DNA from: a virus | Virus record (IMG/VR): IMGVR_UViG_3300045241_000115 | Location: 1-64,000 of that record | Strand: one strand, 5' to 3' | Length of the DNA: 64,000 bases | Shown: piece after piece, positions 1 through 7,977 of the stretch | How positions within the stretch are numbered: the first letter of the stretch is position 1 | Layout: every line of letters starts with the position of its first letter | Program-made: the position numbers and the translations under genes | The notes under the pieces: generated by a model | What the model was told of the DNA's origin: nothing | The model's database searches: none | What the model saw: the letters and a program-made list of their open reading frames with translations, nothing else

Positions 1-728
1 TTCCATCCAGGCAATTTCCACGGGCCGTTGTGCAGCCATGTGCGTGGATGCTGGCGGAAGTCGCCCTTCGCTGGATCGTGCTTGGCGAATTGACCGTCGT
101 CGTCGTCTATCGCATCGACCAGAGCGACGATGATGTCGTTGTAGTCGTCGACCAACGTGAGTGCCTTCTGATATTCCCGGAAGGCCTCGGTCTTGCCGGC
201 CTTCCTTGGATACATTTCCCAGAATTCGTCCCACCCTTCGATTTCGCTCTGCGCGCGGCGATTTCGCGCGCGCGGAGAGTCTGAACGAAGTGAAGACTCT
301 TCTTGGACTCTTTCTTGAAGGAAGGACTCTTGTGCGGTTTTCCTGACATTACCTTGTGCGGTTTTCCTGACATTTAAGATGTGCGGTTTTTCTGACATCT
401 GCTCCAGATGTGCGGTTTTCCTGACATTTGGCGAAATGTGCGGTTTTGCCGGTTCTCCGGCGTATAAACGACCATCGGGATCGAGAATGATGAAGTGGTT
501 CGTGTCGTGGAAACGGCGCTTCACCTCGATCAATCCCAGACGCACCAGCTTGGCAGAGGCGGTAGCCCGCGATTGGCGGGTATTGATGCCAAGATCGCGG
601 GCGATTTCCTCGCCGGACGGCCATGTGAGATGCGCGCCGTTGGCCCGACCGACGAGATAGGCGTACAGGGTCCGTTCGGTGGGAGTCAGGCCGGGTGTTT
701 TGAGCGCCTCCATCATTGCGCGGCTCAT
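1..728 (-). CDS. Replication initiator, lambda O-like, 3' end outside the window
   Basis: The frame opens at ATG 728 and stays open to the window edge, so 242 residues are visible. Residues 14-70 form a winged helix-turn-helix (TPTERTLYAYLVGRA, then SGEEIARDLGINTRQSRA). Residues 95-133 carry repeated peptides of the type NVRKTAH and SEKPHI. The visible C-terminus has DEFWEMYPRKAGKTEAF (167-183) and HPRTWLHNG (226-234), both usual in phage O-type and related plasmid initiator proteins. The peptide repeats are the translation of DNA iterons at 331-447, so the origin is inside the initiator gene as in lambda O. The start overlaps the stop of the upstream gene (ATGA). It would bind the iterons and recruit the host helicase, since no phage helicase is visible in the window. 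Confidence 0.85.
   Translation of the reverse strand, partial: MSRAMMEALKTPGLTPTERTLYAYLVGRANGAHLTWPSGEEIARDLGINTRQSRATASAKLVRLGLIEVKRRFHDTNHFIILDPDGRLYAGEPAKPHISPNVRKTAHLEQMSEKPHILNVRKTAQGNVRKTAQESFLQERVQEESSLRSDSPRARNRRAQSEIEGWDEFWEMYPRKAGKTEAFREYQKALTLVDDYNDIIVALVDAIDDDDGQFAKHDPAKGDFRQHPRTWLHNGPWKLPGW
331..447. repeat. Iteron cluster, probable replication origin
   Basis: Four near-identical direct repeats of TGTGCGGTTTTCCTGACAT start at 331, 355, 380 and 409, and a fifth half-copy (TGTGCGGTTTT) starts at 437. The copy at 380 has one substitution. Start-to-start spacings are 24, 25, 29 and 28 bp, so the copies lie roughly on one face of the helix or slightly more than two turns apart. The cluster lies inside the O-like initiator gene. 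Origin function is inferred from this architecture, which matches lambdoid origins. Confidence 0.8.
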
Positions 729-970
729 GCCCGGCCCTCCCCATCGAGCTTACCGGGGACAAGGACATAAACACGACCGTCTCTGCGATAGATCAGGCCG
801 ACTTCGGTCAGCCACTCCACGTCACTGTCTGCCAGGGGCAACATTTCGTCGTCAGCGAAAACGACGCGACCCTGCTGGGCGAAGAACTTGCTGACCCTGA
901 GCAACAGATCGAATTGGGACTGGGAGATGTCTCCCGATGCCAGGGCATTCGTTCGCATCGCGCGGCTCAT
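725..970 (-). CDS. Hypothetical protein, 81 aa
   Basis: This small protein is not recognised. It begins MSRAMRTNAL, close to the MSRAMMEAL start of the initiator just downstream. It overlaps the initiator start by ATGA and its own start overlaps the stop of the upstream gene, so the three are translationally coupled. The central part (SQFDLLLRVSKFFAQQ, then DSDVEWLTEVGLIYRRDGR) looks like a small winged-helix or accessory DNA-binding fold. A role in replication control is only an inference from position. Confidence 0.6.
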   Translation of the reverse strand: MSRAMRTNALASGDISQSQFDLLLRVSKFFAQQGRVVFADDEMLPLADSDVEWLTEVGLIYRRDGRVYVLVPGKLDGEGRA

Positions 971-1314
971 GCTGCCCTCCCCTGTTCAGAGGGCATGTGC
1001 ACGTAGGCGATAGGTCGCCCGACCCGCTCCCGCCATAGCTCGTACAACCGCAGCAGGTTCATCAGATAATCCCGCCGCCCGTCGCGATAGGCGCGCTGCG
1101 CCTGCATCAGCCGGATGTTCCGTCGCACCTGCTCGTCGAACCGCCGGTCGATGCCGACCGCCCGACGTTGCTCGTTGACCAGATGCCGCGCCATCTGTTC
1201 GGCGTGGATTGCCCGACCGATTTCGCGGCGTATCCGGGCGGCCTTCTGGTCGGCCTCGAAGCGGGCCTTCCGCTCCGCCTTGGACGGCATGGTGGTTTCG
1301 ATTGTCTGTGACAT
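967..1314 (-). CDS. Hypothetical basic helical protein, 115 aa
   Basis: The protein is not recognised. It is Arg-rich and predicted almost entirely helical (KAERKARFEADQKAARIRRE, MQAQRAYRDGRRDYLMNLL), suggesting a nucleic-acid-binding or coiled-coil protein. Its 3' end overlaps the next gene by ATGA. About 200 bp of noncoding sequence with a strong hairpin separates it from the methyltransferase gene upstream. Confidence 0.6.
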   Translation of the reverse strand: MSQTIETTMPSKAERKARFEADQKAARIRREIGRAIHAEQMARHLVNEQRRAVGIDRRFDEQVRRNIRLMQAQRAYRDGRRDYLMNLLRLYELWRERVGRPIAYVHMPSEQGRAA

Positions 1315-1425
1315 GTACTCGACTCCATCCCAAAGGGGTTGCCTTCGGAGCCGAGACGTGCCAAATCAGGGGTTGCGACGACCCTGATTGTGACGCGGCT
1401 CGACACCCGTCTCCAAAGGTTACAG

Positions 1426-1455
1426 CGCCCCGTTCATGCACCACATGACGGGGCG
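1426..1455. other. Strong intergenic hairpin between methyltransferase and replication genes
   Basis: CGCCCCGT (1426-1433) pairs with ACGGGGCG (1448-1455), and CATG (1435-1438) with CATG (1444-1447), giving 12 bp with one bulged T and a loop of five. It lies in the 201-bp gap after the methyltransferase stop. There is no T-run after it on the leftward strand, so it is not a clean terminator for these genes. On the rightward strand TTTT occurs only at 1464-1467. It may be a processing or attenuation site. Confidence 0.45.
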
Positions 1456-1515
1456 TCTCGCATTTTACGACACATCGCGCGAGTCGGGACAAGGCGTGTG
1501 ATTTCAACGCATTAA

Positions 1516-2607
1516 TCACGCCGCGCGCCCGTCCGTCGCGCGGACCTCATCCAGCGCCGCAGCCGCCTCGTCGGCGAACAACGGACTGCCCGAGTCGGGC
1601 GCCTTTTGTTCACCGCCCGACTCGGCGCCCCAGACATCCCAGCCCAGACGCGGACCCCGGGCGAACATCTCCAGACACGCCGCCGAGGGGAACATCTCCT
1701 CGACCAATTCCGCGGCCGCCGCAGGCTTGACGCTGTGGTCGCCGACCTCGCCCTGGAACACGCTGTCCATCTGCGTCCCCGGCGCAGGCGCCGGCACCGA
1801 TCCCTTGGTCCCCAGCAGCAGCAACTCGTGGCACGAGCGGTTCCAATAGCCCGTGCCGGGGCGCGGCTTCACCCACACCCAATGCGTGTGGTACTCGAAC
1901 CCCCACGCGTCCATCACGTCGAGCGCCTCGAGCAGCATCGGCGTCGTTGCCCACAGGAACAGCGCGCAATCCTCCGCGGCGGGCACCGTCATCTCGCAGA
2001 GTTCCTCGACGGTCATCGTCGGGTAGTGGTTCTCCGCCGCCCGATCCATGCCGGTCTCTCTCGAGTACGGCTCGAACCGCCAGGGCGGATCAGCCATGAT
2101 CACGCCGTAAAGCTTGGATCCCAGCGTCGCCGATGCGCGTTCGATGTCGGCCGCAAGCTCCGTCTCGCGCGCCTCGCGCCTGATCGACTTGACGTGCTGG
2201 CGCATCAATCTGACCGGCGGTGCCTTGCTGGTCTGACGTTGCACCTCGACGGCGTGATCCAACAAAGTCCGGGCCTGCTCGGGCGGCAGCGAGGCGACGG
2301 CGCGATGATGCTCGAACGGCAGCGTATGGAGTCGACTCAAAGGGTCGAACCTTGCCGCGACCGATCCATAGGAGCGGCACGTGGCGATGGTCGGTCCCTT
2401 CCAGGTCTCGGCCTGGACGATATCAACCCGGTGCTTGTGCTTCTCGCCCGAGTTCCACCAATCCCCGATCCACCACCCGACGGCGCGTTCGGCGCGGCCC
2501 AGTTCCTCGCCGATCTCCGCCCATCGTTTCTCGCTCAGGTTGTCCGGCAACACCATTGTCGTGTCCGTTACCGTCCCGCCTTTGATGCTCACCAGATCAG
2601 TCGTCAT
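1516..2607 (-). CDS. MT-A70 family DNA adenine-N6 methyltransferase
   Basis: The catalytic motif DPPW is at residues 173-176 (YGVIMADPPWRFEPY), followed by ENHYPTMTVEELCEM and the strand FLWATTPML, the standard order of MT-A70 enzymes. Family members transfer a methyl group from SAM to adenine N6. The N-terminal 150 residues (SEKRWAEIGEELGRAERAVG, then RLMRQHVKSIRREARE) look like a separate DNA-binding region often found on phage MT-A70 proteins. The start overlaps the preceding gene by 11 bp. Neighbouring genes for a ParB-DUF5131 protein and a TcmP-like protein suggest a DNA-modification cluster, but that is inference. The protein could protect phage DNA or mimic host methylation. Confidence 0.88.
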   Translation of the reverse strand: MTTDLVSIKGGTVTDTTMVLPDNLSEKRWAEIGEELGRAERAVGWWIGDWWNSGEKHKHRVDIVQAETWKGPTIATCRSYGSVAARFDPLSRLHTLPFEHHRAVASLPPEQARTLLDHAVEVQRQTSKAPPVRLMRQHVKSIRREARETELAADIERASATLGSKLYGVIMADPPWRFEPYSRETGMDRAAENHYPTMTVEELCEMTVPAAEDCALFLWATTPMLLEALDVMDAWGFEYHTHWVWVKPRPGTGYWNRSCHELLLLGTKGSVPAPAPGTQMDSVFQGEVGDHSVKPAAAAELVEEMFPSAACLEMFARGPRLGWDVWGAESGGEQKAPDSGSPLFADEAAAALDEVRATDGRAA

Positions 2608-2953
2608 CTGTTACGTCTCCCCACTTTTCCTTGATGTGATCGAGCATGTCCTGCATGCGTTGCAGGTCGTTGTGAAAGTCGCGGATCAATTCGCGCCCGG
2701 AGCGCAGATAGTGCCGCGGCGGCAGCAGCTCGGGCGGTGCCGGCTCAACGTCGGTATAGCGATGGCCCTTGGCGGTCTCGTTGACGCGGCCCTGATTGTC
2801 GCCGATGTAGTTCGCGATGCGATGCTGATCGTCGCCGCGCAGCAGCATGCCTTTGATCAGCGCGCCATCGGACGGAGGCTTGCTCGCTGCCGTAACGTAT
2901 GGCGGCGTCTCCGATGCGACATAGACCCGATGGCGCTTGCTGGGAGCGGTCAT
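2597..2953 (-). CDS. Hypothetical protein, 118 aa
   Basis: The protein is not recognised. The middle segment (SDGALIKGMLLRGDDQHRIANYIG) resembles a short helix-turn-helix that reads as a resolvase- or sigma-type element, and the C-terminus (RELIRDFHNDLQRMQDMLDHI) is a likely amphipathic helix. It overlaps both neighbours, with ATGA at its upstream end, so it belongs to the same operon as the methyltransferase. Confidence 0.6.
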   Translation of the reverse strand: MTAPSKRHRVYVASETPPYVTAASKPPSDGALIKGMLLRGDDQHRIANYIGDNQGRVNETAKGHRYTDVEPAPPELLPPRHYLRSGRELIRDFHNDLQRMQDMLDHIKEKWGDVTDDD

Positions 2954-3714
2954 GCGACGATCGCTCCGCCGCCTCTACGGCCAACCGTCTTGCGGCCATA
3001 GCTGTCCAATGCCACGCGTATTTCCGCCGCTCGCCTTTCCGCCTCGGCTATGCGTTCGAGCATATGCTTGCTAAGCGCAGCCATCTCAGCGTCCAGGGAG
3101 GCCATCTGATTGCGCAGCGCCGCGAGCTCAGGATCGATCAGGATCTTGCCGTATGCCGCCTCGCGGATTTTTGTCACTTCGGCCCACGGCACACCGACGC
3201 ACTGACCGATCGCCTGATCGCTTATCGCTTCGCCGTCAGCATTCGGCAGGTAGCAACCTTCCTTGTCGTCGAAGAACTGGTCGAGCATCCGGCGGATTTC
3301 CAACCGCTGGGCCGACGTCAGTTCAATATGGTCCCGCGGCATGTGCGGTCTCTCCTGTTCAGGCGGCGGCAGTGCCGGCACCGGTTCGGCGTATCCATCG
3401 ATCACTGGAGGCTCACTCATCGCGGGAATAACCACGCTGTCGAGTTCGACCTGCCGCCGCGAACGCGACCACGCCGGTGTCTTGCGGCAGTCCGGGCAGT
3501 ACACCCTGTTGACAGCCTCGCCGTCGGTATCCCATCCGCGCTTGCGCGCTTGTGCACCAAAGAAATTGCCGTGCTTGCGCGGATTGTTGTTCGCGATTTC
3601 CAATTCGTGCAAACACGAAACGCAGGTAAATCGCACCACCGACCGGCTCGTGTTTCCAACGCTGACAACGGCACTGCTGTAAGCTCTCGGTGTTCCTGAT
3701 GCCATGTCATGCAC
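2950..3714 (-). CDS. Zinc-ribbon protein with coiled-coil tail, 254 aa
   Basis: Residues about 31-75 contain CVSC and, about 40 residues later, CPDC, a likely Zn ribbon, followed by a Pro-rich linker (PVPALPPPEQERPHM). The region DHIELTSAQRLEIRRMLDQF followed by GEAISDQAIGQCVGVPWAEVTKIRE reads as a helix-turn-helix. The last 60 residues (ALRNQMASLDAEMAALSKHM) are a coiled coil. No family is recognised. It overlaps the ParB-DUF5131 gene by 8 bp at its upstream end. Confidence 0.65.
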   Translation of the reverse strand: MHDMASGTPRAYSSAVVSVGNTSRSVVRFTCVSCLHELEIANNNPRKHGNFFGAQARKRGWDTDGEAVNRVYCPDCRKTPAWSRSRRQVELDSVVIPAMSEPPVIDGYAEPVPALPPPEQERPHMPRDHIELTSAQRLEIRRMLDQFFDDKEGCYLPNADGEAISDQAIGQCVGVPWAEVTKIREAAYGKILIDPELAALRNQMASLDAEMAALSKHMLERIAEAERRAAEIRVALDSYGRKTVGRRGGGAIVA

Positions 3715-5509
3715 TCACCTCTATCGAGTGATGTTCCGGCAGCGGTTTGGCGTTCAGCTTCCGTTTGTCGCTGAGATAGTCGAACACCTGCGGTGGCGTT
3801 TCCGGATAATCCTGCGGCACCGGCAGCTTGTTCGGCATTTCCAAAACGCGATGGCCGTACAGGTTCGGCTTGAAATAAACAGCGACGCCTGCCTCGCGCG
3901 CCTGCGCCACCAGATCGGTGATCCAGTTGAACGGCGGGCGCCATTCCGGCGTGCGCGATGATGCCGACGCGCCACCAATCACCATCCACTGAAACAGATC
4001 GAGCCGCTTGAAGCGCAGCGGTTCCAGCATGGGCTCGATCGACAGCCAGCGCACCGAAGCGTTGACGTTGGCGAACGCAGCCTCGGCGTTGTTCACTCGC
4101 GCCTGCAGATCGACCGTGGTGCCCATCCAAGTGTTGTGGGGAATGTCGAACTCAGCCATCCGCTTGGGAAACTTGGTGAGCACGAGGAAATTCCAGTTGG
4201 GCGCATTGCGGATCGAGCCCAGCACGGCATTGATCCATTCCGTCGGTACCCACCGTCCGAACCAATCGGACATCGAACCGCAGAACACGTTCCGCAGTCG
4301 ATGATCGGTATTCGCGCCCTTCGGCACGCTCATGTTGCGTGGCGTGTTGAGCTGCACCGGCTTGAACGCCGGCGCGAAACCGTGCGGAAAGGCGTGCGCC
4401 GTGTTGCCCAGCGTGGCGATATCGCGGGCATAGCAATACGGGCAATCATGCAGGCAGCCGGTGATCGGGTTCCACGACCACTTCGCCCAATCGATGCCGT
4501 CGCCCTTCTGTTCGTTGAACGTGCCGGTCGCCGGCACCTTGCGGGGATCGGTCAGGATGGCCCGCGTGTTCTCATCGAGTTCGGTCCATTCCTTGAGAGA
4601 GACGGTAGCGAACAAGGACACGGCCCGCTCCTGCGATGCGAGCGCTTGGGCCCGTTCCGCGGCGCGTTCATCCTCGATCTGTCGGATCAACGGCCGCAAC
4701 ACGCGCTCAAGCTGGACTGGCGTCGATATGTTCTTGCCATCGAGCACTACATCGACGGTGCCCTCCAGCAGCGTATCGGGATGCGCGTCGTCCAGCTCGC
4801 GCAGCAGTTCGACATAACGGCCGAACATGGCGAGCATCTCGCGCACGTCGTCCAAAGACAGCAGGCCGCGGACGACTCGCTTGCCGATGCCGTCCCAATC
4901 GAACGCCCATTTGGCCTCGGGAGCGCCTTTGAACCCACGTACCATTGCGCGCGTCTCATCACGCGACAGATCATCGCGAATGACGGTCGATACCAAGGCA
5001 GACCACAGCCACGGCTCGGCTCGGTGTATTTCCACCAGACTGGCGAAATATTCGCCGAGCTTTGTACGGCCCGCCGTACAGGCTTCCGCTACCCTGGCCG
5101 CGTTGATCTCGTCCTCAACCGCACTGGCAGACCGGCCGGCCTCGCCGGCATAGCCGCGCACCGTCTTCCCGCTCTTCAGCGCGTGCATGCCACGTTCAAG
5201 CGACGTCAGTTCGCTCTGTGCGTTGGCTAATACCAACAGCATATAGGCTTCATCGTCACTCATCTCGCGCACCCAGGTCGGCACTTTTTTGAGCTCGGAT
5301 TTGCGCGCCGCTTTCACGCGGTTGTGGCCAGATAAGATCTGGAACGCGCCGTTGAGTGGTCGCGCCATGATCGCGTGAGCCGCGTCGAACCCGTGCTCGC
5401 GGATCAATGCGGCAATCTGGTCGATCACGTCGGTCCGTTCTATCAGCCGCGGATTGCCGGGATGCGGTGTCAGCTTATCGAGCGGAATTAGCTGCGGCGT
5501 ATCACTCAT
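3707..5509 (-). CDS. ParB-like / DUF5131 (phage Gp37/Gp68) fusion protein
   Basis: Residues 1-110 are a ParB/sulfiredoxin-like domain (LIPLDKLTPHPGNPRLI, GxxR-type SGHNRVKAA). Residues about 330-585 are a Gp37/Gp68 (DUF5131) domain with NPITGCLHDCPYCYAR, a CxxxCxxC cluster of the kind that binds an Fe-S centre in radical SAM proteins, and then conserved blocks VFCGSMSDWFG, NFLVLTKFPKR and MGTTVDLQARV. The domain has no established reaction. A fusion of a ParB-like domain to it suggests action on or near DNA. The start overlaps by ATGA the stop of the adjacent TcmP-like gene, matching the known habit of DUF5131 genes to sit beside a three-Cys-motif partner. Confidence 0.85.
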   Translation of the reverse strand: MSDTPQLIPLDKLTPHPGNPRLIERTDVIDQIAALIREHGFDAAHAIMARPLNGAFQILSGHNRVKAARKSELKKVPTWVREMSDDEAYMLLVLANAQSELTSLERGMHALKSGKTVRGYAGEAGRSASAVEDEINAARVAEACTAGRTKLGEYFASLVEIHRAEPWLWSALVSTVIRDDLSRDETRAMVRGFKGAPEAKWAFDWDGIGKRVVRGLLSLDDVREMLAMFGRYVELLRELDDAHPDTLLEGTVDVVLDGKNISTPVQLERVLRPLIRQIEDERAAERAQALASQERAVSLFATVSLKEWTELDENTRAILTDPRKVPATGTFNEQKGDGIDWAKWSWNPITGCLHDCPYCYARDIATLGNTAHAFPHGFAPAFKPVQLNTPRNMSVPKGANTDHRLRNVFCGSMSDWFGRWVPTEWINAVLGSIRNAPNWNFLVLTKFPKRMAEFDIPHNTWMGTTVDLQARVNNAEAAFANVNASVRWLSIEPMLEPLRFKRLDLFQWMVIGGASASSRTPEWRPPFNWITDLVAQAREAGVAVYFKPNLYGHRVLEMPNKLPVPQDYPETPPQVFDYLSDKRKLNAKPLPEHHSIEVSA

Positions 5510-6411
5510 GCGGCTTCCTCCCCTTCATCATCATCGAACGACAACAGCGACGGACGCTTGCGCTCTAGCACCGACAATTCCAGCTCGTTCTGAAAATTGC
5601 CCTGCCGCTCACCGTTGACCATGTTCATGATCTGCAGCCCCTCCTCGCTGTCCCAGTGATACATTCCGAGTTTGCGATGATCGCCGGTCGGATGATTACG
5701 GCCAATCGCTAGCCAGAACCGGTTTTTGCCAAAGGTCTGACGGCTTACCAGCCAATGTCTGCGCTTGAGTTTCGTGCGAATTTCGTCCGGCGAGAGCGCC
5801 GCGAACTGTTCTTCCTTTCCCACCAGGCGGAGCTTGGAGTCTTTGCCTTGCGCCTGTGAGTACCATCGATAATTTATGTTGAGGATGATATCGATCTTCA
5901 GGAATTCTTCAGCGAACTGGATGACTTCATCGACCGGCACGCCACCGCCGCCATTCTTGGCGCGGTAGAACCAGGCGTTGGGATCGCAGAGCAGACTGCC
6001 CAGCGCGTGCTGCGGCCTGTCGCGCCGACGCACCTGTTCGGCGAACCGCCCGATGACCGACTTATTATCCTCGCAGAGCAGCGAGAGGCCGGATTGCGGC
6101 AAATGACCGTAATGGACTAGCCAATGTTCCAACTTAGCGATCGCAGCGGCGTCGTAATCGCAGAACCAGGCATAGACCGGCATTGCGGTAAGTTGGCGCT
6201 GCGCCAGCTCACAGAACACCATTGGCGAGCCAGGACATCCGGCGATTTCATTCCAGCCCGAACCGGCATTGAGATCGAGATGGAAATACGGCCGCGTCTG
6301 ACGCCATGCGTTTTTCTTGGCCCAGAAGTTGGCCATTCTCATGCCGATCGACTCTGCCGATCCGATTTTGCGCTCTTTGTCGAGCGTGCCGTCTCCCTGT
6401 CCCTGCTTCAC
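5506..6411 (-). CDS. TcmP-like partner of the DUF5131 protein, Rossmann methyltransferase-like
   Basis: The N-terminal half has the order of a SAM-dependent methyltransferase fold: YFHLDLNAGSGWNE as a glycine loop, VYAWFCDYDAAAIAKL as the next acidic strand, and LGSLLCDPNAWFY in the position of the catalytic D/NPP motif. This resembles the three-Cys-motif partner (TcmP) family encoded next to Gp37/Gp68 proteins, and here it overlaps such a gene by ATGA. The C-terminal part (KRRHWLVSRQTFGKNRFWLA) may contact substrate. Assignment to TcmP is from motif pattern and context, not from alignment. It might instead be a divergent DNA methyltransferase. Confidence 0.6.
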   Translation of the reverse strand: MKQGQGDGTLDKERKIGSAESIGMRMANFWAKKNAWRQTRPYFHLDLNAGSGWNEIAGCPGSPMVFCELAQRQLTAMPVYAWFCDYDAAAIAKLEHWLVHYGHLPQSGLSLLCEDNKSVIGRFAEQVRRRDRPQHALGSLLCDPNAWFYRAKNGGGGVPVDEVIQFAEEFLKIDIILNINYRWYSQAQGKDSKLRLVGKEEQFAALSPDEIRTKLKRRHWLVSRQTFGKNRFWLAIGRNHPTGDHRKLGMYHWDSEEGLQIMNMVNGERQGNFQNELELSVLERKRPSLLSFDDDEGEEAA

Positions 6412-6629
6412 AGCGTTTCCCCCTCATCCATCATTGGCAGCGTGCGCGCGACCAGCACGCCGCCGCGGCGCCGCGGATTGGCTTTCAGAGCCAATCGATG
6501 TCGCTTGCCGATCACCGCCCGCACCGTGACACCGAGGCGGTCGGCGATCTCGGGATCCGTCAGCCCCTCGCGCACCAGCCGGCGCAGCGAGGCGGTACGC
6601 TCGTCGGACCACAGATTGTCCCAGGGCAT
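6408..6629 (-). CDS. GcrA-like transcription factor, 73 aa
   Basis: From ATG 6629 the protein reads DNLWSDERTASLRRLVREG followed by LTDPEIADRLGVTVRAVIGK and RHRLALK, the exact layout of the GcrA DNA-binding domain (W-S/T-DER, helix-turn-helix, AVIGKxHRLGL). In Caulobacter, GcrA binds methylated GANTC promoters with sigma-70. The short phage form keeps mainly the helix-turn-helix. A longer start upstream would overlap the resolvase gene deeply, so the ATG overlapping its stop (TGATG) was chosen. It could redirect host cell-cycle transcription or serve a purely phage role. Confidence 0.7.
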   Translation of the reverse strand: MPWDNLWSDERTASLRRLVREGLTDPEIADRLGVTVRAVIGKRHRLALKANPRRRGGVLVARTLPMMDEGETL

Positions 6630-7192
6630 CAGTTCACCCCCGCGAACAGCGGACCGGCGGCCGGACGGATGCCGAGCCGTTGGCGGCAGTACCAAAGCCA
6701 CAGCAGCGCAGAGTCGCCCGCGTTATGGTCCGGCACACGCCAGCCCATGCGCAGGCAATGCCTCAGCACCTCGCGTTTGACGGTGTCCTTGGCGAAATAG
6801 CGCCGGCCCATGATGTCCGCGCGCACCGTGCCGGGATCGACCTCGAAGATCGGGATGCTGGCGTTCCACGCCTCCATGCGCGCGATGCCGCGCAGGGTGA
6901 GCTGCTGGGCGGTGATCATCAGCGAAGTGTGGGCGGGCAGCGGCAGCGGCGCTTCCAGCACGAGCTGCGCCGGCGCCATGCGTTCGATCGCGTCGATCAT
7001 CCAGTCGTCGAACGCGAGATAGCGCGCGTCCTCGGTCGGCTCCCGCAGCCAGACCGAGCCATAGTGTGGCTTCGGATCGCCGATCAGGCCGTAGGTCCAA
7101 CCGAAGGTGCGGGCGAGGTCGAGGGCGAGGATGCCGCCAGAGCGAAAATTGGGTGCGGCCGCGAGGGCCGCCTGCTGGGCGGGTCGCGACAC
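6629..7192 (-). CDS. RuvC-like Holliday junction resolvase (RNase H fold)
   Basis: Residues 20-32 read GILALDLARTFGW, the first acidic strand of a RuvC/RNase H fold. QLVLEAPLP (about 77-85) holds the second acid, and the C-terminal PDHNAGDSALLWLWY (154-168) holds the DxxDA-like acidic pair. Length (187 aa) fits phage RuvC-like resolvases, which cut branched DNA during recombination or before packaging. It sits in the early leftward operon, coupled to the GcrA-like gene. Confidence 0.78.
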   Translation of the reverse strand: MSRPAQQAALAAAPNFRSGGILALDLARTFGWTYGLIGDPKPHYGSVWLREPTEDARYLAFDDWMIDAIERMAPAQLVLEAPLPLPAHTSLMITAQQLTLRGIARMEAWNASIPIFEVDPGTVRADIMGRRYFAKDTVKREVLRHCLRMGWRVPDHNAGDSALLWLWYCRQRLGIRPAAGPLFAGVN

Positions 7193-7235
7193 GGCAAGAC
7201 TCCTGAAGGGGGAGAACGGTCAGCCGGGCCGCGTG

Positions 7236-7880
7236 TCAGTAGACGGTCGCCCCATTCTCCGTGGCGACGACCGGCCCCCGCCGTCGCGCCGAGCGCTGCC
7301 CTGTACGACGCGGCGTACGCGTTTGTCGTACGGGCTTGTTCTCCAGCGGCAGGGGATCCTGCTTGCGGCGCGGACGGCCCCTCCCCCTCCTGGCGGTGGC
7401 GACCGTCGCATCCGGGCCAAGCTCGCGGGCCTGCGCCGCCTTGCCCTTGCGCCACCAGTCGGTCCAGTGGACGTGAAGCTCGCTGCCGGGAGGATATGGG
7501 CAGTCCTCGACCGGGACGCCGTGGCGACCGGCGCGGTAGCCGGTTTCCTCGGCATCCCAGAGGTCTTGCCCGGCCTGGGTTTTTTCGGTGATGGCGAAGT
7601 CCATCCCGTCGAACAGTGACTCGGGCGTTACAGGGATGTGACGCAAACCGCTGTAGCGGATCTCGTCACGCAGGTTATTCACAACGGTTTCCGGTTCGAT
7701 CTTGCCGTTCCGAATCGCGCGCCGCATGGCTTTCTCGTTATGTCCCGCCGCCTTGATCTGTTTGTAGATCAAACGTAATGCCGAGTTTTCCTCGTCGCAC
7801 CTGCGCTGCTGGGCCATGACTTTGTGCATCCAGTCCAGCGCCTCGTCATTGGAGATCGCTTCGGAGGCGTTTGTAACCAT
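7236..7880 (-). CDS. GapR-like / ribosome-modulation-factor-like fusion, basic tail
   Basis: The N-terminal 60 residues (ALDWMHKVMAQQRRCDEENS, IYKQIKAAGHNEKAMRRAI) resemble the DUF2312/GapR helix pair that recognises overtwisted DNA in alphaproteobacteria. Residues about 110-145 (EETGYRAGRHGVPVEDCPY, PPGSELHVHWTDWWRKGKA) match the small RMF/CrpP-like fold. The C-terminus (RRGRGRPRRKQDP, RRTGQRSARRRG) is strongly basic with an AT-hook-like GRPRRK. It is the first gene after the Cro-like gene in the leftward operon. Both domain calls rest on motif resemblance, the RMF one being firmer. Confidence 0.55.
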   Translation of the reverse strand: MVTNASEAISNDEALDWMHKVMAQQRRCDEENSALRLIYKQIKAAGHNEKAMRRAIRNGKIEPETVVNNLRDEIRYSGLRHIPVTPESLFDGMDFAITEKTQAGQDLWDAEETGYRAGRHGVPVEDCPYPPGSELHVHWTDWWRKGKAAQARELGPDATVATARRGRGRPRRKQDPLPLENKPVRQTRTPRRTGQRSARRRGPVVATENGATVY

Positions 7881-7977
7881 GACGTTTTCCGACCTTTCGC
7901 TAACGTTTCCCGGAATTGTCGCGATTAATTAATTCGGCAAGAAAGTTATGCATCTTGTATTGAAAGGGGGTCCCGCA

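Noticed and set aside
331-447. Iteron cluster considered as a CRISPR array
   Set aside because: Repeats are 19 bp with 5-10 bp gaps and lie within a gene. No spacer-sized units or cas genes are present.
1606-2634. Long open frame on the plus strand opposite the MT-A70 gene
   Set aside because: It is the antisense shadow of a clearly coding gene, Arg-rich and without motifs. High GC keeps such frames open.
4136-5230. Long plus-strand frame opposite the ParB-DUF5131 gene
   Set aside because: Same reason: the minus-strand protein has conserved domains and this frame has none.
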